DNA from: Sphingobacteriales bacterium 44-61
GTDB lineage: Bacteria; Bacteroidota; Bacteroidia; Chitinophagales; Chitinophagaceae
DNA: 64,000 nucleotides
Direction of reading: 5' to 3'
NCBI GenBank assembly: GCA_001898405.1
Contig: MKTW01000008.1
Location: 1 to 64,000 of the forward strand
Positions 55,851-62,513 of the stretch are shown piece after piece; the first letter of the stretch is position 1, and each line of letters begins with the position of its first letter. The notes under the pieces were generated by a model. It did not search any database. It saw nothing but the letters and a program-made list of their open reading frames with translations, and was not told where the DNA came from. Made by a program: the position numbers and the translations under genes.

Positions 55851-56321
55851 TTATAAAACCCCTTCTTCTGCAAACGAAACATATTCATCTGCCGTAATGA
55901 TCAAATGATCCAATATTTCAATATCGAACAATTTGGCCGCCTCCTTCAGCTTTTGAGTAGCATCCAAATCTCCCTTGCTGGGCTGCAAACTACCTGAAGG
56001 GTGGTTATGGGCGAGAACTAAAGCAGTGGCTGTGGCTTTGATGGCGCAAGCAAGAATCAGACGGTTATCTATTGAGACATGGTCAATAGCGCCTGATGCG
56101 ACGTGGTAAACCCCTAATAGCCGGTTGCCATTGTTAAGCAATAATACTTTACATTCCTCTTGGATCTCGATCAGGTCATGATTCCAGACAGCGCGTAACA
56201 GCACAAAAGCCTCTTCGGCACGCTTAATTATAGGCCGATGAGAAACAGGAATGGGTGATTTGTATACCAATTCTACTTCGGTGATTTGTGCGAAATCTGT
56301 TTGATTGCATGTACTTTCCAT
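55851..56321 (-). CDS. RadC-type JAB-domain protein
   Basis: 156-aa protein with the JAMM/JAB zinc motif LVLAHNHPSGSLQPSKGD (H-x-H and a distal Asp). It lacks the N-terminal UPF0758 HhH region of full RadC, which is normal for the short form carried by mobile elements. The role of mobile RadC proteins is unproven; no repair function is assumed. Confidence 0.9.
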   Translation of the reverse strand: MESTCNQTDFAQITEVELVYKSPIPVSHRPIIKRAEEAFVLLRAVWNHDLIEIQEECKVLLLNNGNRLLGVYHVASGAIDHVSIDNRLILACAIKATATALVLAHNHPSGSLQPSKGDLDATQKLKEAAKLFDIEILDHLIITADEYVSFAEEGVL

Positions 56322-56658
56322 GATTAAGTGTTTAAAGGTGATTGAAAATTTTTGGAAAGCACTTGCGGCCCGCGCCGAATATGCGCAAGGAGGAACGCAA
56401 TAAATGAGAGGGCTGTGGGATGGGGCTTGTGTTTATGGCGTAGTTCCTTGCCAGCTTATTATAGGCAAGGGCCGATCTTTGTGAACAAACAAGACTATTA
56501 CCTTTTTATTGTAACAGTCTACTAATGGCAGTATACATGAAACTCAAAAAATGACCAAGCTGCCGCCCTGCCTGCCTTCTGTTTACCTATACACGCGGGC
56601 AGGGCGGCAGCTTTTTGGCCGCCGTCCCTGCGCTGATCAAGGCTCTTTAAACCTCTTT
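56322..56658. other. Intergenic region, holds a strong terminator
   Basis: 337 nt between the RadC-type gene and the end of the accessory operon. Its main content is the hairpin described separately at 56557-56613; no other gene is supported. Confidence 0.6.
56557..56616. terminator. Long-stem bidirectional terminator of the accessory operon
   Basis: AAGCTGCCGCCCTGCC at 56557-56572 is a perfect 16-bp complement of GGCAGGGCGGCAGCTT at 56598-56613 around a 25-nt loop. T-runs flank both sides on their respective strands. It follows the last gene of the minus-strand operon (stop at 56659). Confidence 0.8.
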
Positions 56659-57102
56659 TTAACGGATATATGTCCCGCTTGCATGAAAGGGGTAATATCC
56701 CTCGGTCAGTCTGATCTCTGTTTTAAAGAGCTGTGCAGCTCTCCGGGCCAGCTTCAGGGCCTCGGTTCTTTGCTGGAAATACCGGGTCTGGCAGGGTACT
56801 TCATCCCACGGCTGGCGGATGCCGGTCGGCTTCAGTTGGAAGTTATAGCGAACGGCCCCCGGTAGGGGCTGGCGGCTGGAAAACTGGCTAAGTCCATAGC
56901 CTTGCAACAAAAGGACGGGGCTAAAATCCTTTATTTTAAAAGGGCTGAACGGGAGTTGATCTACTTGCCGGATGGTCAGTTCAAGGGAGCTGCCGGCCAT
57001 GATCAGCAGGATTTTGCCGCTACGGGCCTGTTGGATGGCGAAGTGTCCGCTGAGTATTTTATTATGGGCTATTTCAAAGCAAAAAGTATTCAGTGTGTTC
57101 AT
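56659..57102 (-). CDS. Hypothetical accessory protein
   Basis: 147-aa protein. The start at 57102 (MNTLNTFCFEIAHN) is directly preceded by a 42-bp leader shared with the gene at 58198. Visible features: beta-strands (KILLIMAGSSLELTIRQVDQL), a helix RTEALKLARRAAQLFKTE and the tail EGYYPFHASGTYIR. No family recognised. Last gene of the ssb operon; a terminator follows 43 nt later. Confidence 0.65.
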   Translation of the reverse strand: MNTLNTFCFEIAHNKILSGHFAIQQARSGKILLIMAGSSLELTIRQVDQLPFSPFKIKDFSPVLLLQGYGLSQFSSRQPLPGAVRYNFQLKPTGIRQPWDEVPCQTRYFQQRTEALKLARRAAQLFKTEIRLTEGYYPFHASGTYIR

Positions 57103-57141
57103 AAGAAAGTGCGCCCCTTGTTGCCCGGCTGCGCCCCCGGT
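57100..57141 (-). repeat. Duplicated leader, copy 1
   Basis: A block ending at the ATG of the gene at 57102 is the same as the block at 58196-58237 except for two adjacent bases. On the coding strand it reads CCGGGGGCGCAGCCGG, a short variable part, then AAGGGGCGCACTTTCTTATG. Confidence 0.85.
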
Positions 57142-57147
57142 TTTCAT

Positions 57148-57378
57148 TTACAGGAATGTCAATAATTGTTCATCATAGTCAAACCGGTGTCTGTCGTCCT
57201 CGTGGGTGTAGCGAAAAACAACGGTGGGCGTTCCTTGGCGGATGCCCCTGATCTCAAAGCCATCGGGTAAGGGGTGGCGGGTAAACAGGGAGCGGCCTTT
57301 GGGAGTGGTATAGCCCAGCAGGTCGGCGGCTATTTGTTCCGCCGTCTTTTTGTTGGCATGTAGTACGGTTGATCTCAT
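57148..57378 (-). CDS. Small hypothetical protein
   Basis: 76-aa protein; the start at 57378 (MRSTVLHANKKTAEQIAADLL) is preferred over the ATG at 57453, whose extra residues are proline- and lysine-rich and overlap the upstream gene. A short helix is followed by basic beta-strands (GFEIRGIRQGTPTVVFRYTHE). It is 28 nt downstream of the DUF3560 gene on the same strand. No family recognised. Confidence 0.6.
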   Translation of the reverse strand: MRSTVLHANKKTAEQIAADLLGYTTPKGRSLFTRHPLPDGFEIRGIRQGTPTVVFRYTHEDDRHRFDYDEQLLTFL

Positions 57379-57406
57379 TTTGAAAGGTTTTAGGTGGTTG
57401 GAGGGT

Positions 57407-58198
57407 TTAGGGTTTTGCTTCGGGTTGATATTGGGCAGCAAACTCTTTAGCAAGGCTGACAGCTACGGGGCTGTAATGGCGTTGCCAGGCGCCTTCCCTT
57501 TTGCTCCAGTGGAAACCTCTTTTTCCCATTGCTTTCCGCAGTTCTTTAAGTGGTTTTGCGGGAAAGATCAATTGTACCCTGTCCGCTTCCATATTTTCCA
57601 GTATACGGACGGTGTTAATGGTCGTTTCTTGGGAAGTACGTACGGCCAGTTTTTCCAGCCACGCGATACGCTGTTTGACGCTGGCGATATTGCTATTGTT
57701 ATTGCGCAAGCTATAGGAAGCAAAGCCGATCTGACCCATAACGTCAGGGGTGTTCAGTTGTTCCCATAGCTCGGGTGTAGCAAAAGGCAATTGCAAAAAG
57801 GCCTCTTTATTTTTTTGCCGGATACATTTATTCGCGGCTTTCATAAATTCCTGATTTCTTTGCAGCCCTGCTAATTTGTCTTTCAACTTGGCAAGGGCTT
57901 GCGGGTCATCGGAAAATATGGCATCGCTGTTCTCGATGGTGTCGGCTTTATTTTCATAATATTCTGCCTTGTCCCATGTCTTAAATGCCTTATCAAATTT
58001 TTGGTGTATTTTCTTTCGGAAATTCCTGTCCCTTTGTTCGGAATGGTGGCCTACGTGGATCGGCTGCCCGAATGGAATATGGGAAGCCATTTCTTTTGCT
58101 TCGCGGTGCAAGTCAATGGCTTTTTCTTTATTCTTTTCCGCCTGTTTTTTGGCGTTGTCAATTCTATTTTGTCTGCGTTCTTCAAAATCATGTTTCAT
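57407..58198 (-). CDS. DUF3560 domain protein
   Basis: 263-aa protein with a charged helical N-terminus (DNAKKQAEKNKEKAIDLHREA) and the DUF3560 motif HIPFGQPIHVGHHSEQRDRNF. The C-terminal part (RKAMGKRGFHWSKREGAWQRH) is a second conserved unit. DUF3560 is common on Bacteroidota and actinobacterial mobile elements; its function is unknown. Its start is directly preceded by the second copy of the 42-bp leader. Confidence 0.88.
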   Translation of the reverse strand: MKHDFEERRQNRIDNAKKQAEKNKEKAIDLHREAKEMASHIPFGQPIHVGHHSEQRDRNFRKKIHQKFDKAFKTWDKAEYYENKADTIENSDAIFSDDPQALAKLKDKLAGLQRNQEFMKAANKCIRQKNKEAFLQLPFATPELWEQLNTPDVMGQIGFASYSLRNNNSNIASVKQRIAWLEKLAVRTSQETTINTVRILENMEADRVQLIFPAKPLKELRKAMGKRGFHWSKREGAWQRHYSPVAVSLAKEFAAQYQPEAKP

Positions 58199-58237
58199 AA
58201 GAAAGTGCGCCCCTTGTTATCCGGCTGCGCCCCCGGG
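58196..58237 (-). repeat. Duplicated leader, copy 2
   Basis: Same block as at 57100-57141, placed directly before the DUF3560 start codon and filling the 48-nt gap to the upstream gene. The two downstream coding sequences are not similar. Confidence 0.85.
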
Positions 58238-58246
58238 TTTGATTGA

Positions 58247-58681
58247 TTATTTTAAGAATCCTTGTTGTTGAAGGTTTTTGAACCATATAGCGGCTACGCT
58301 GCATTGGCCTTGCTGCCAAACTTTGATATAGGAGGTTACCCGGTTGTTTTCAATGCGGATACATTCATCAAACTGGTCTGAACTATCCTGCCGGAACAGT
58401 TGGGGGTAGATTTCAATGGCTTCGTATTCCTGCGGGTGACTGCGGTTATCTACGACGATAAAGCACATTTCCGGGTCGCGCATCAGGTCGCCATTTTGTT
58501 CATAGTAGTGGCAAAGGCTGTACAGGGTTCCTTTACCTGTGCCTGTTTCTATATTGGCGGTTAACCGTTCAATGGTCAATGGCATATACCCTTCGGAGGT
58601 TAATTGAATGGATTCCTGCTCCTTCATTTTTTTGAGTAGGCGGCAGAATATCCGGGTAGCGGTTGTATTTAATTTTCGCAT
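58247..58681 (-). CDS. DUF6908-like protein
   Basis: 144-aa soluble protein. The core SLCHYYEQNGDLMRDPEMCF and EAIEIYPQLFRQDSSD are family-like (DUF6908, recalled by pattern), as is the N-terminal helix ATRIFCRLLKKMKEQ. This family is regularly found on Bacteroidota mobile elements. Function unknown. Confidence 0.75.
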   Translation of the reverse strand: MRKLNTTATRIFCRLLKKMKEQESIQLTSEGYMPLTIERLTANIETGTGKGTLYSLCHYYEQNGDLMRDPEMCFIVVDNRSHPQEYEAIEIYPQLFRQDSSDQFDECIRIENNRVTSYIKVWQQGQCSVAAIWFKNLQQQGFLK

Positions 58682-58712
58682 GGTTGAAAAAATGAATTGG
58701 TGAATAAGGGGG

Positions 58713-58946
58713 TTAGAATTGCAGTTGCTGCAGGGCTTCGCGTATTTCCAGCCCGTTATCGGTGTCGCTATCGTAAAGCTGGTACAGGTCGTTATGAATA
58801 GCGTCTGGCGATTGGGGTATTCCCACTATGGGTTCATCATTTTCAGGGCAGTCATGATCTACGATGATGTACTGAAGGGGAACGTTACTATAAACAGCCT
58901 GAATAGCGGCATCCTGTATGTCAATTATAATCTTGATAGGTTGCAT
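58713..58946 (-). CDS. Small hypothetical protein
   Basis: 77-aa acidic protein; the start at 58946 (MQPIKIIIDIQDAA) is preferred over the ATG at 58970, which overlaps the upstream gene. Short beta-strand, then DSDTDNGLEIREALQQLQF at the end. Member of the ssb operon; no family recognised. Confidence 0.6.
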   Translation of the reverse strand: MQPIKIIIDIQDAAIQAVYSNVPLQYIIVDHDCPENDEPIVGIPQSPDAIHNDLYQLYDSDTDNGLEIREALQQLQF

Positions 58947-58956
58947 CGTTTTGCTT

Positions 58957-59433
58957 TTAGGATTGATCAATTATTTTATTGAAGTGGGCGTTTATCTGCT
59001 GGCTGCCGTATTTGCGGCGTATGGTTTCCAGCGGTGCGCCGTTGCCTCTTGTTTTGAAAATTTCACTGCGGTAGTACCAAGCAACTTTTTTTGATGCGAA
59101 GTGCAAACCGGCTTTGTGCAGGGTTTCTTTTACTGGTTTAGTGTTACCGGTGACCCATATCCAGTTGCCGACCAGTTCAATGAGGATGCCGGGCAGGTGG
59201 ATGATCTGCTCTATTACTTTGCGGTATTCTTCGGAAAGTCTGATCTCCCGGTCTGCTTCTTCATCTGACAAGCCAGCCCCTTTGGCGAGTCTGGCACAGG
59301 CGTAGGCATATTCGGTGTTGATAGCCTGCATGGTGGCGGTGTCTCCGCCCGTGTCCGGGTGATTTTCTTTTGCCAGTTTTCTGTACAGGTTTTTTACTTC
59401 CTCGATGCTGGTACACGTAGTAAAGAATTTCAT
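58957..59433 (-). CDS. J-domain protein
   Basis: 158-aa protein whose first 45 residues are a short J domain with the signature H25-P-D27 (VKNLYRKLAKENHPDTGGD). The remaining part includes a beta unit (NWIWVTGNTKPVKETLHKAG; ASKKVAWYYRSE). J domains stimulate Hsp70 ATPase activity; the partner is unknown. It lies 51 nt downstream of ssb on the same strand. Confidence 0.82.
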   Translation of the reverse strand: MKFFTTCTSIEEVKNLYRKLAKENHPDTGGDTATMQAINTEYAYACARLAKGAGLSDEEADREIRLSEEYRKVIEQIIHLPGILIELVGNWIWVTGNTKPVKETLHKAGLHFASKKVAWYYRSEIFKTRGNGAPLETIRRKYGSQQINAHFNKIIDQS

Positions 59434-59484
59434 AAAAAGCCACTCCTTTGTTTTGGCTCCGGGAGTGGGCGGAGGTTAGGAAGG

Positions 59485-59910
59485 TTAGAAAGGGAGGTCG
59501 TCAGTGGTTTCGGCAGGTGTTGCTCCGGTAGCTGCTTTAGTTTTCTTTTTGCCGTTCCTTTTGTTGGTTTGTTTAGGGGGTGGCGGCGTGTCTTTCGGTT
59601 TGGGGGAATACAGGTCAATGTTTTGTACCTGCTGGATAATAGAGGCCCGGGCTTCTCCATCGGGTGAAGTCCATGTGTCGAGTCCGATGTGTCCGGTAGT
59701 GGCTACGAGATTTCCTTTTTTCAGGTAGGCGGCAATGCCGGTAGAAAGCCAATAACTGCAATTGACGTAGGTGGTGGATTCTTTTACCTCGTCGCTTCCC
59801 TTCGCTTTGTATTTTCTGTTCAGGGCAAGGGAGAAATTAACGACTTTGCGGCCGTCCTTTGTTTGGTTGATCTTTGCATCTGCGGTGAGTCGTCCGATAA
59901 GAGTTTGCAT
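59485..59910 (-). CDS. ssb: Single-stranded DNA-binding protein
   Basis: 141-aa OB-fold SSB. It starts MQTLIGRLTADAKINQTKDG and carries the core YVNCSYWLSTGIAAYLKKG and GLDTWTSPDGEARASI. A flexible tail ends in the acidic DDLPF tip that recruits partner proteins. It is the first gene of the minus-strand accessory operon and likely protects single strands during transfer. Confidence 0.93.
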   Translation of the reverse strand: MQTLIGRLTADAKINQTKDGRKVVNFSLALNRKYKAKGSDEVKESTTYVNCSYWLSTGIAAYLKKGNLVATTGHIGLDTWTSPDGEARASIIQQVQNIDLYSPKPKDTPPPPKQTNKRNGKKKTKAATGATPAETTDDLPF

Positions 59911-60017
59911 AACGAAAATTTTGAGGTTGAATAATGTGGGCTTGCTGTTCGCTGCGCCCGTTCTTTCTTTTTCGCCAGCAACGCTTTGGATTGCAGCCCG
60001 GAGGATCTTTGCCAGTT

Positions 60018-60101
60018 TTTGCGATAAAAAATACTACCCCCGCGAACTGAAGTCCGGCGATAGCCGGACACCGCTATTGGGGTGGAGATTTTTTTCGCAA
60101 A
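60018..60101. other. Nested hairpin, candidate structured RNA or transfer/replication site
   Basis: Outer pairing TTTGCG (60018-60023) with CGCAAA (60096-60101) and AAAAAAT with ATTTTTT (60026-60032 with 60088-60094). Middle pairing CTACCCC (60034-60040) with GGGGTGG (60079-60085). Tip hairpin GTCCGGC-GATA-GCCGGAC (60052-60069). The whole forms an imperfect stem of about 84 nt. Confidence 0.6.
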
Positions 60102-60327
60102 CCCGCCAGGGCCAGCGTAGCCGCAGGCGAAGCGCAGAACTTGCAAAGTCACGGAGGGATGCAATACAAGAGTCCGGATAGCAATGAAAAGCAGTGTGGG
60201 GAGCGTGCAGCGGGCCAATGCGTGAGGGATTGCAGTGGAAAGCCCGCAGCCGTTAAGGAACGAAAGCGGCGAGGACTTGCAACGAAAAGCCCGACCCGTA
60301 GGGGCACGCCCTGTCTTCTATATTTTA

Positions 60328-60359
60328 TTGCGTAGGAAGAAAAAAAACAGGTATCTTAT
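60328..60359 (+). promoter_or_regulatory. Putative promoter of the HARE/nuclease gene
   Basis: TTG at 60328-60330 and TATCTTAT at 60352-60359 are 21 nt apart. The ATG at 60364 is 4 nt downstream, so a near-leaderless transcript is expected if this is used. Confidence 0.4.
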
Positions 60360-60363
60360 AGGT

Positions 60364-61059
60364 ATGACACTTCATGCGGCTATTGTTCAGCTCTTGCAGG
60401 TTACCCAACAACCAATGACTATCCGGGAGATCGCGGATCACCTGAATTTCCATCACTGGTATGTAAAAGCAGACGGGTCGAAGATCACTGCCTTTCAGAT
60501 CGGCAGAAGGATAAAAGGGCATCCGGAGTTATTTAGCCTGGATCATTCGGTCGTTCATTTGTTAAAGGAAAATGGCGTTATTCAGGTTGGTGGTAGCCAT
60601 TACCAAAAGAAAGTAAGGGAGCGAAATAAAAAAGCGGTAAGGGATGAGCAGTATGTGCTGGATATATGCGACCAGGTGTTGGGTGTGATTTCAAAACGGG
60701 GACACCGGTTTGATTTCCTGTTGGGAGATAAGAACAAGCAGGGAAAAGCAGCGAAGTTGCCGGTAGATGCGTATTATGAAAGGCTGGGACTGGTGATCGA
60801 GTACAGGGAGCGGCAGCATACGGAGGCCGTGTTTCATTTTGACAAGCCGGACCGTGTGACGGTAAGCGGCATGGGCCGGGCTGCCCAAAGAAAAAGATAC
60901 GATCAGTTTAGAAGGGAGGTATTGCCAGCCCAAGGCCTTAGCCTAATAGAAATAGACTATTCCCATTTCCTGCATAATAGCAGCAAAAGAATTAAACGAG
61001 ATAAAAGCAGGGATACGGAGATCATCCGGCAACGCTTATGGTCATTTATACCGAAGTGA
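60364..61059 (+). CDS. HARE-HTH / Vsr-like nuclease fusion protein
   Basis: 231-aa protein with the start at 60364 (MTLHAAIVQLLQVTQQ); the frame is open upstream but is GC-rich noncoding. Residues 1-67 match a HARE-HTH-type winged helix (QPMTIREIADHL; ITAFQIGRRIKGHPELF), a DNA-binding module often joined to modification or restriction enzymes. Residues 130-205 read VDAYYERLGLVIEYRERQH, then D-R, then a helix, then GLSLIEIDYSHF: a Vsr/DUF559-like PD-(D/E)xK core with D135, E146 and Q151-H152. Likely a DNA-targeting endonuclease. It converges with the phospholipase-D-like gene. Confidence 0.65.
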   Translation: MTLHAAIVQLLQVTQQPMTIREIADHLNFHHWYVKADGSKITAFQIGRRIKGHPELFSLDHSVVHLLKENGVIQVGGSHYQKKVRERNKKAVRDEQYVLDICDQVLGVISKRGHRFDFLLGDKNKQGKAAKLPVDAYYERLGLVIEYRERQHTEAVFHFDKPDRVTVSGMGRAAQRKRYDQFRREVLPAQGLSLIEIDYSHFLHNSSKRIKRDKSRDTEIIRQRLWSFIPK

Positions 61060-61072
61060 GTAACGGTAAATT

Positions 61073-61921
61073 CTACAGACGATATTGGGCCATGAGTTGC
61101 TTGCAAAAGGCTACTTCTTCCGTTGAAAATAAAGGCGTGTAGGTGGGGCGGGTGACCAGGTATTCGAGGGAGAGCTCGACCTTATGGGGAATTTGTTCTG
61201 CCAGTTTCTTGAAGCCGGATTTCATGTCGCCGGAGGTCATTTCATCGTGTAAGATCCTTTTGACGAACTCCACGCCTCCGCCGTCCTTTTCCATTCGTTC
61301 CAACAGATTGGGGCTGATCGAGAGCTTTAAGGATTGGGTGATCGCAAAGGAACGCTTGATGGCTTCCTGAAAATCCCGGCGCAGGGCGATCTCCTGTTCA
61401 TCCAGGGTGGAAAGCTGCAGGGAGGTATCCACGGCAGAAAGCCGGAAGCCCTCAAGCGTAGCGGCATCCTGTACAGCAATGGCACATTTATCACAGAAAA
61501 AAATATGCTTGGCCCGGAAACCTTCAAATACCAGGTTTTCTTCCCTACTGTCATTATCCCTTGTCAGGATAAGAATATTCTCTTCATTGGTCCGGGCCGC
61601 ATACGACCAGTTATAAGAACCATTGATGATAATACGTTGGTCGATCACGCAGAACTTATGATGCAGGAAGGTCCGGGTGACGACAAACAATTGTCCTTTG
61701 GCGGCTATAAAATCCTTCAGGTGGCTGGTATTGCTGAAGTTCTCTTTGGAGTTGCTGATGGCGATCCTGATAGGGATTCCTTTGTGCTGCAGGTGGGTCA
61801 GCTCTCTAATAATATCTTCATCGGTGAGCCAGGCTACGGCCAGTATGATCTCTTTTTCGGCACTCCTTAATTGGTCAAGGATATGAAACCTGATCCTGGA
61901 GAAATGAACTGCGATCTGCAT
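61073..61921 (-). CDS. Single-HKD phospholipase-D-like nuclease
   Basis: 282-aa protein with one HKD motif, H87-H-K89-FCVI-D94, followed by N100-G-S102, and the upstream helix/strand pattern of the Nuc/PLD fold (EIILAVAWLTDEDIIREL). A CxxC (FFCDKC) lies about residue 140 and the C-terminal half is helical. Proteins with a single HKD act as dimers, often as nucleases. No signal peptide, so it should act in the cytoplasm. The small gene at 61930 lies 8 nt upstream and is probably co-transcribed. Confidence 0.82.
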   Translation of the reverse strand: MQIAVHFSRIRFHILDQLRSAEKEIILAVAWLTDEDIIRELTHLQHKGIPIRIAISNSKENFSNTSHLKDFIAAKGQLFVVTRTFLHHKFCVIDQRIIINGSYNWSYAARTNEENILILTRDNDSREENLVFEGFRAKHIFFCDKCAIAVQDAATLEGFRLSAVDTSLQLSTLDEQEIALRRDFQEAIKRSFAITQSLKLSISPNLLERMEKDGGGVEFVKRILHDEMTSGDMKSGFKKLAEQIPHKVELSLEYLVTRPTYTPLFSTEEVAFCKQLMAQYRL

Positions 61922-61929
61922 GGGTGGCG

Positions 61930-62163
61930 TTATTGTTTACTGCCGGCTTCTTCCAATAGGGATTTGATCAATAACAGATCATCATAGCGTGGCCGGGCAA
62001 CGGCGTCTGCCATGACACCAGATTTGATCCTTTCCATATTAGAAGAAACGAATTTGGGCAGGTCGGTAATCGTCACTGCGGGATTCAGGGCAAATGAACG
62101 TGGCAGTTCAACAGATGCAAAAAATGATTCCAGTGCTGCAAGTTCGGATGGTGTGGCGATCAT
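61930..62163 (-). CDS. DUF6965-like small protein
   Basis: 77-aa protein. The pattern LESFFASVELPRSFALNPAVTITDLPKFVSSNMERI, ending RYDDLLLIKSLLEE (given here in parts, residues 10-71), fits a small Bacteroidota family I recall as DUF6965. It precedes the PLD-like gene by 8 nt. Function unknown; a regulatory or partner role is possible. Confidence 0.65.
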   Translation of the reverse strand: MIATPSELAALESFFASVELPRSFALNPAVTITDLPKFVSSNMERIKSGVMADAVARPRYDDLLLIKSLLEEAGSKQ

Positions 62164-62270
62164 ACAATAGAATTATGTCCAAAAGTAATTCAATTATCTC
62201 AGTGAAAGCAATCCAACCTTAACAGCATGTGGCAAGTGTTCTCTCTACGGAAATAACCTATCTGGCAAAA
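62164..62270. other. Intergenic, nothing supported
   Basis: 107 nt between the DUF6965-like gene and the 51-aa microprotein; no motif or repeat was seen, and no copy of the tRNA-Pro 3' end. Confidence 0.4.
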
Positions 62271-62426
62271 TCATCTTCTCTTAATACCGTACAGCGTATC
62301 ATTAATCCTTATGGTGTCCAGCAGTGGATTTTCCTTAAAGGAATTGTTGTGATCTTGGTGTGCATGAATGAACAGCAAGGATAACAGGTTTATCACTGCT
62401 GCGGCTATAATAATTGGTTTCTTCAT
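62271..62426 (-). CDS. 51-aa signal-peptide or membrane microprotein
   Basis: Not reported by ordinary length cut-offs. The frame starts at ATG 62426 with GGAGGAG about 7 nt upstream, a strong Shine-Dalgarno that is rare in this window. Translation begins MKKPIIIAAAVINLLSLLFI, a signal peptide or single membrane helix, followed by a polar tail (HAHQDHNNSFKENPLLDT) and ends with GIKRR and TGA at 62271-62273. No known family; the RBS and clean signal support translation. Confidence 0.6.
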   Translation of the reverse strand: MKKPIIIAAAVINLLSLLFIHAHQDHNNSFKENPLLDTIRINDTLYGIKRR

Positions 62427-62513
62427 TGTTTTGCTCCTCCGAACAATGACTATTTGCTGTTAAGCAAGGTTGTTTTGGAGGGGTAGAGCGCAACCGATGT
62501 AAAGTAGTAGATT

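Larger units (their letters stand above)
59911..60363. other. GC-rich structured intergenic region with repeats
   Basis: 453 nt between divergent ssb and the HARE/nuclease gene. It contains the nested hairpin at 60018-60101 and repeated motifs. GAGG(GA/AC)TTGCA..G.AAAGCCCG occurs at 60224-60246 and 60271-60293, a 47-bp period; a related GGATTGCAGCCCGGAG lies at about 59990-60005. No open frame is supported. It may hold an origin or a noncoding RNA. Confidence 0.6.
44495..62163. mobile_element. Integrative mobilizable element at tRNA-Pro (right end not resolved)
   Basis: The block begins right after tRNA-Pro with an att-like region and a tyrosine integrase. It contains a Bacteroides-type MobA/MobB/MobC set, a degenerate primase, RadC-type JAB protein, Ssb, DUF3560, DUF6908, J-domain and DUF6965 proteins, which are usual passengers of Bacteroidota mobile elements. 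No TraA-TraQ type genes are present. The right boundary is set at the last gene that looks element-like; no direct repeat of the tRNA-Pro 3' end was found to prove it. Confidence 0.7.

Noticed and set aside
44495-62163. Complete conjugative element
   Set aside because: Only mobilization genes and a coupling protein are present; no VirB4/TraG-type ATPase or Tra channel proteins were found, so mobilizable rather than self-transmissible.
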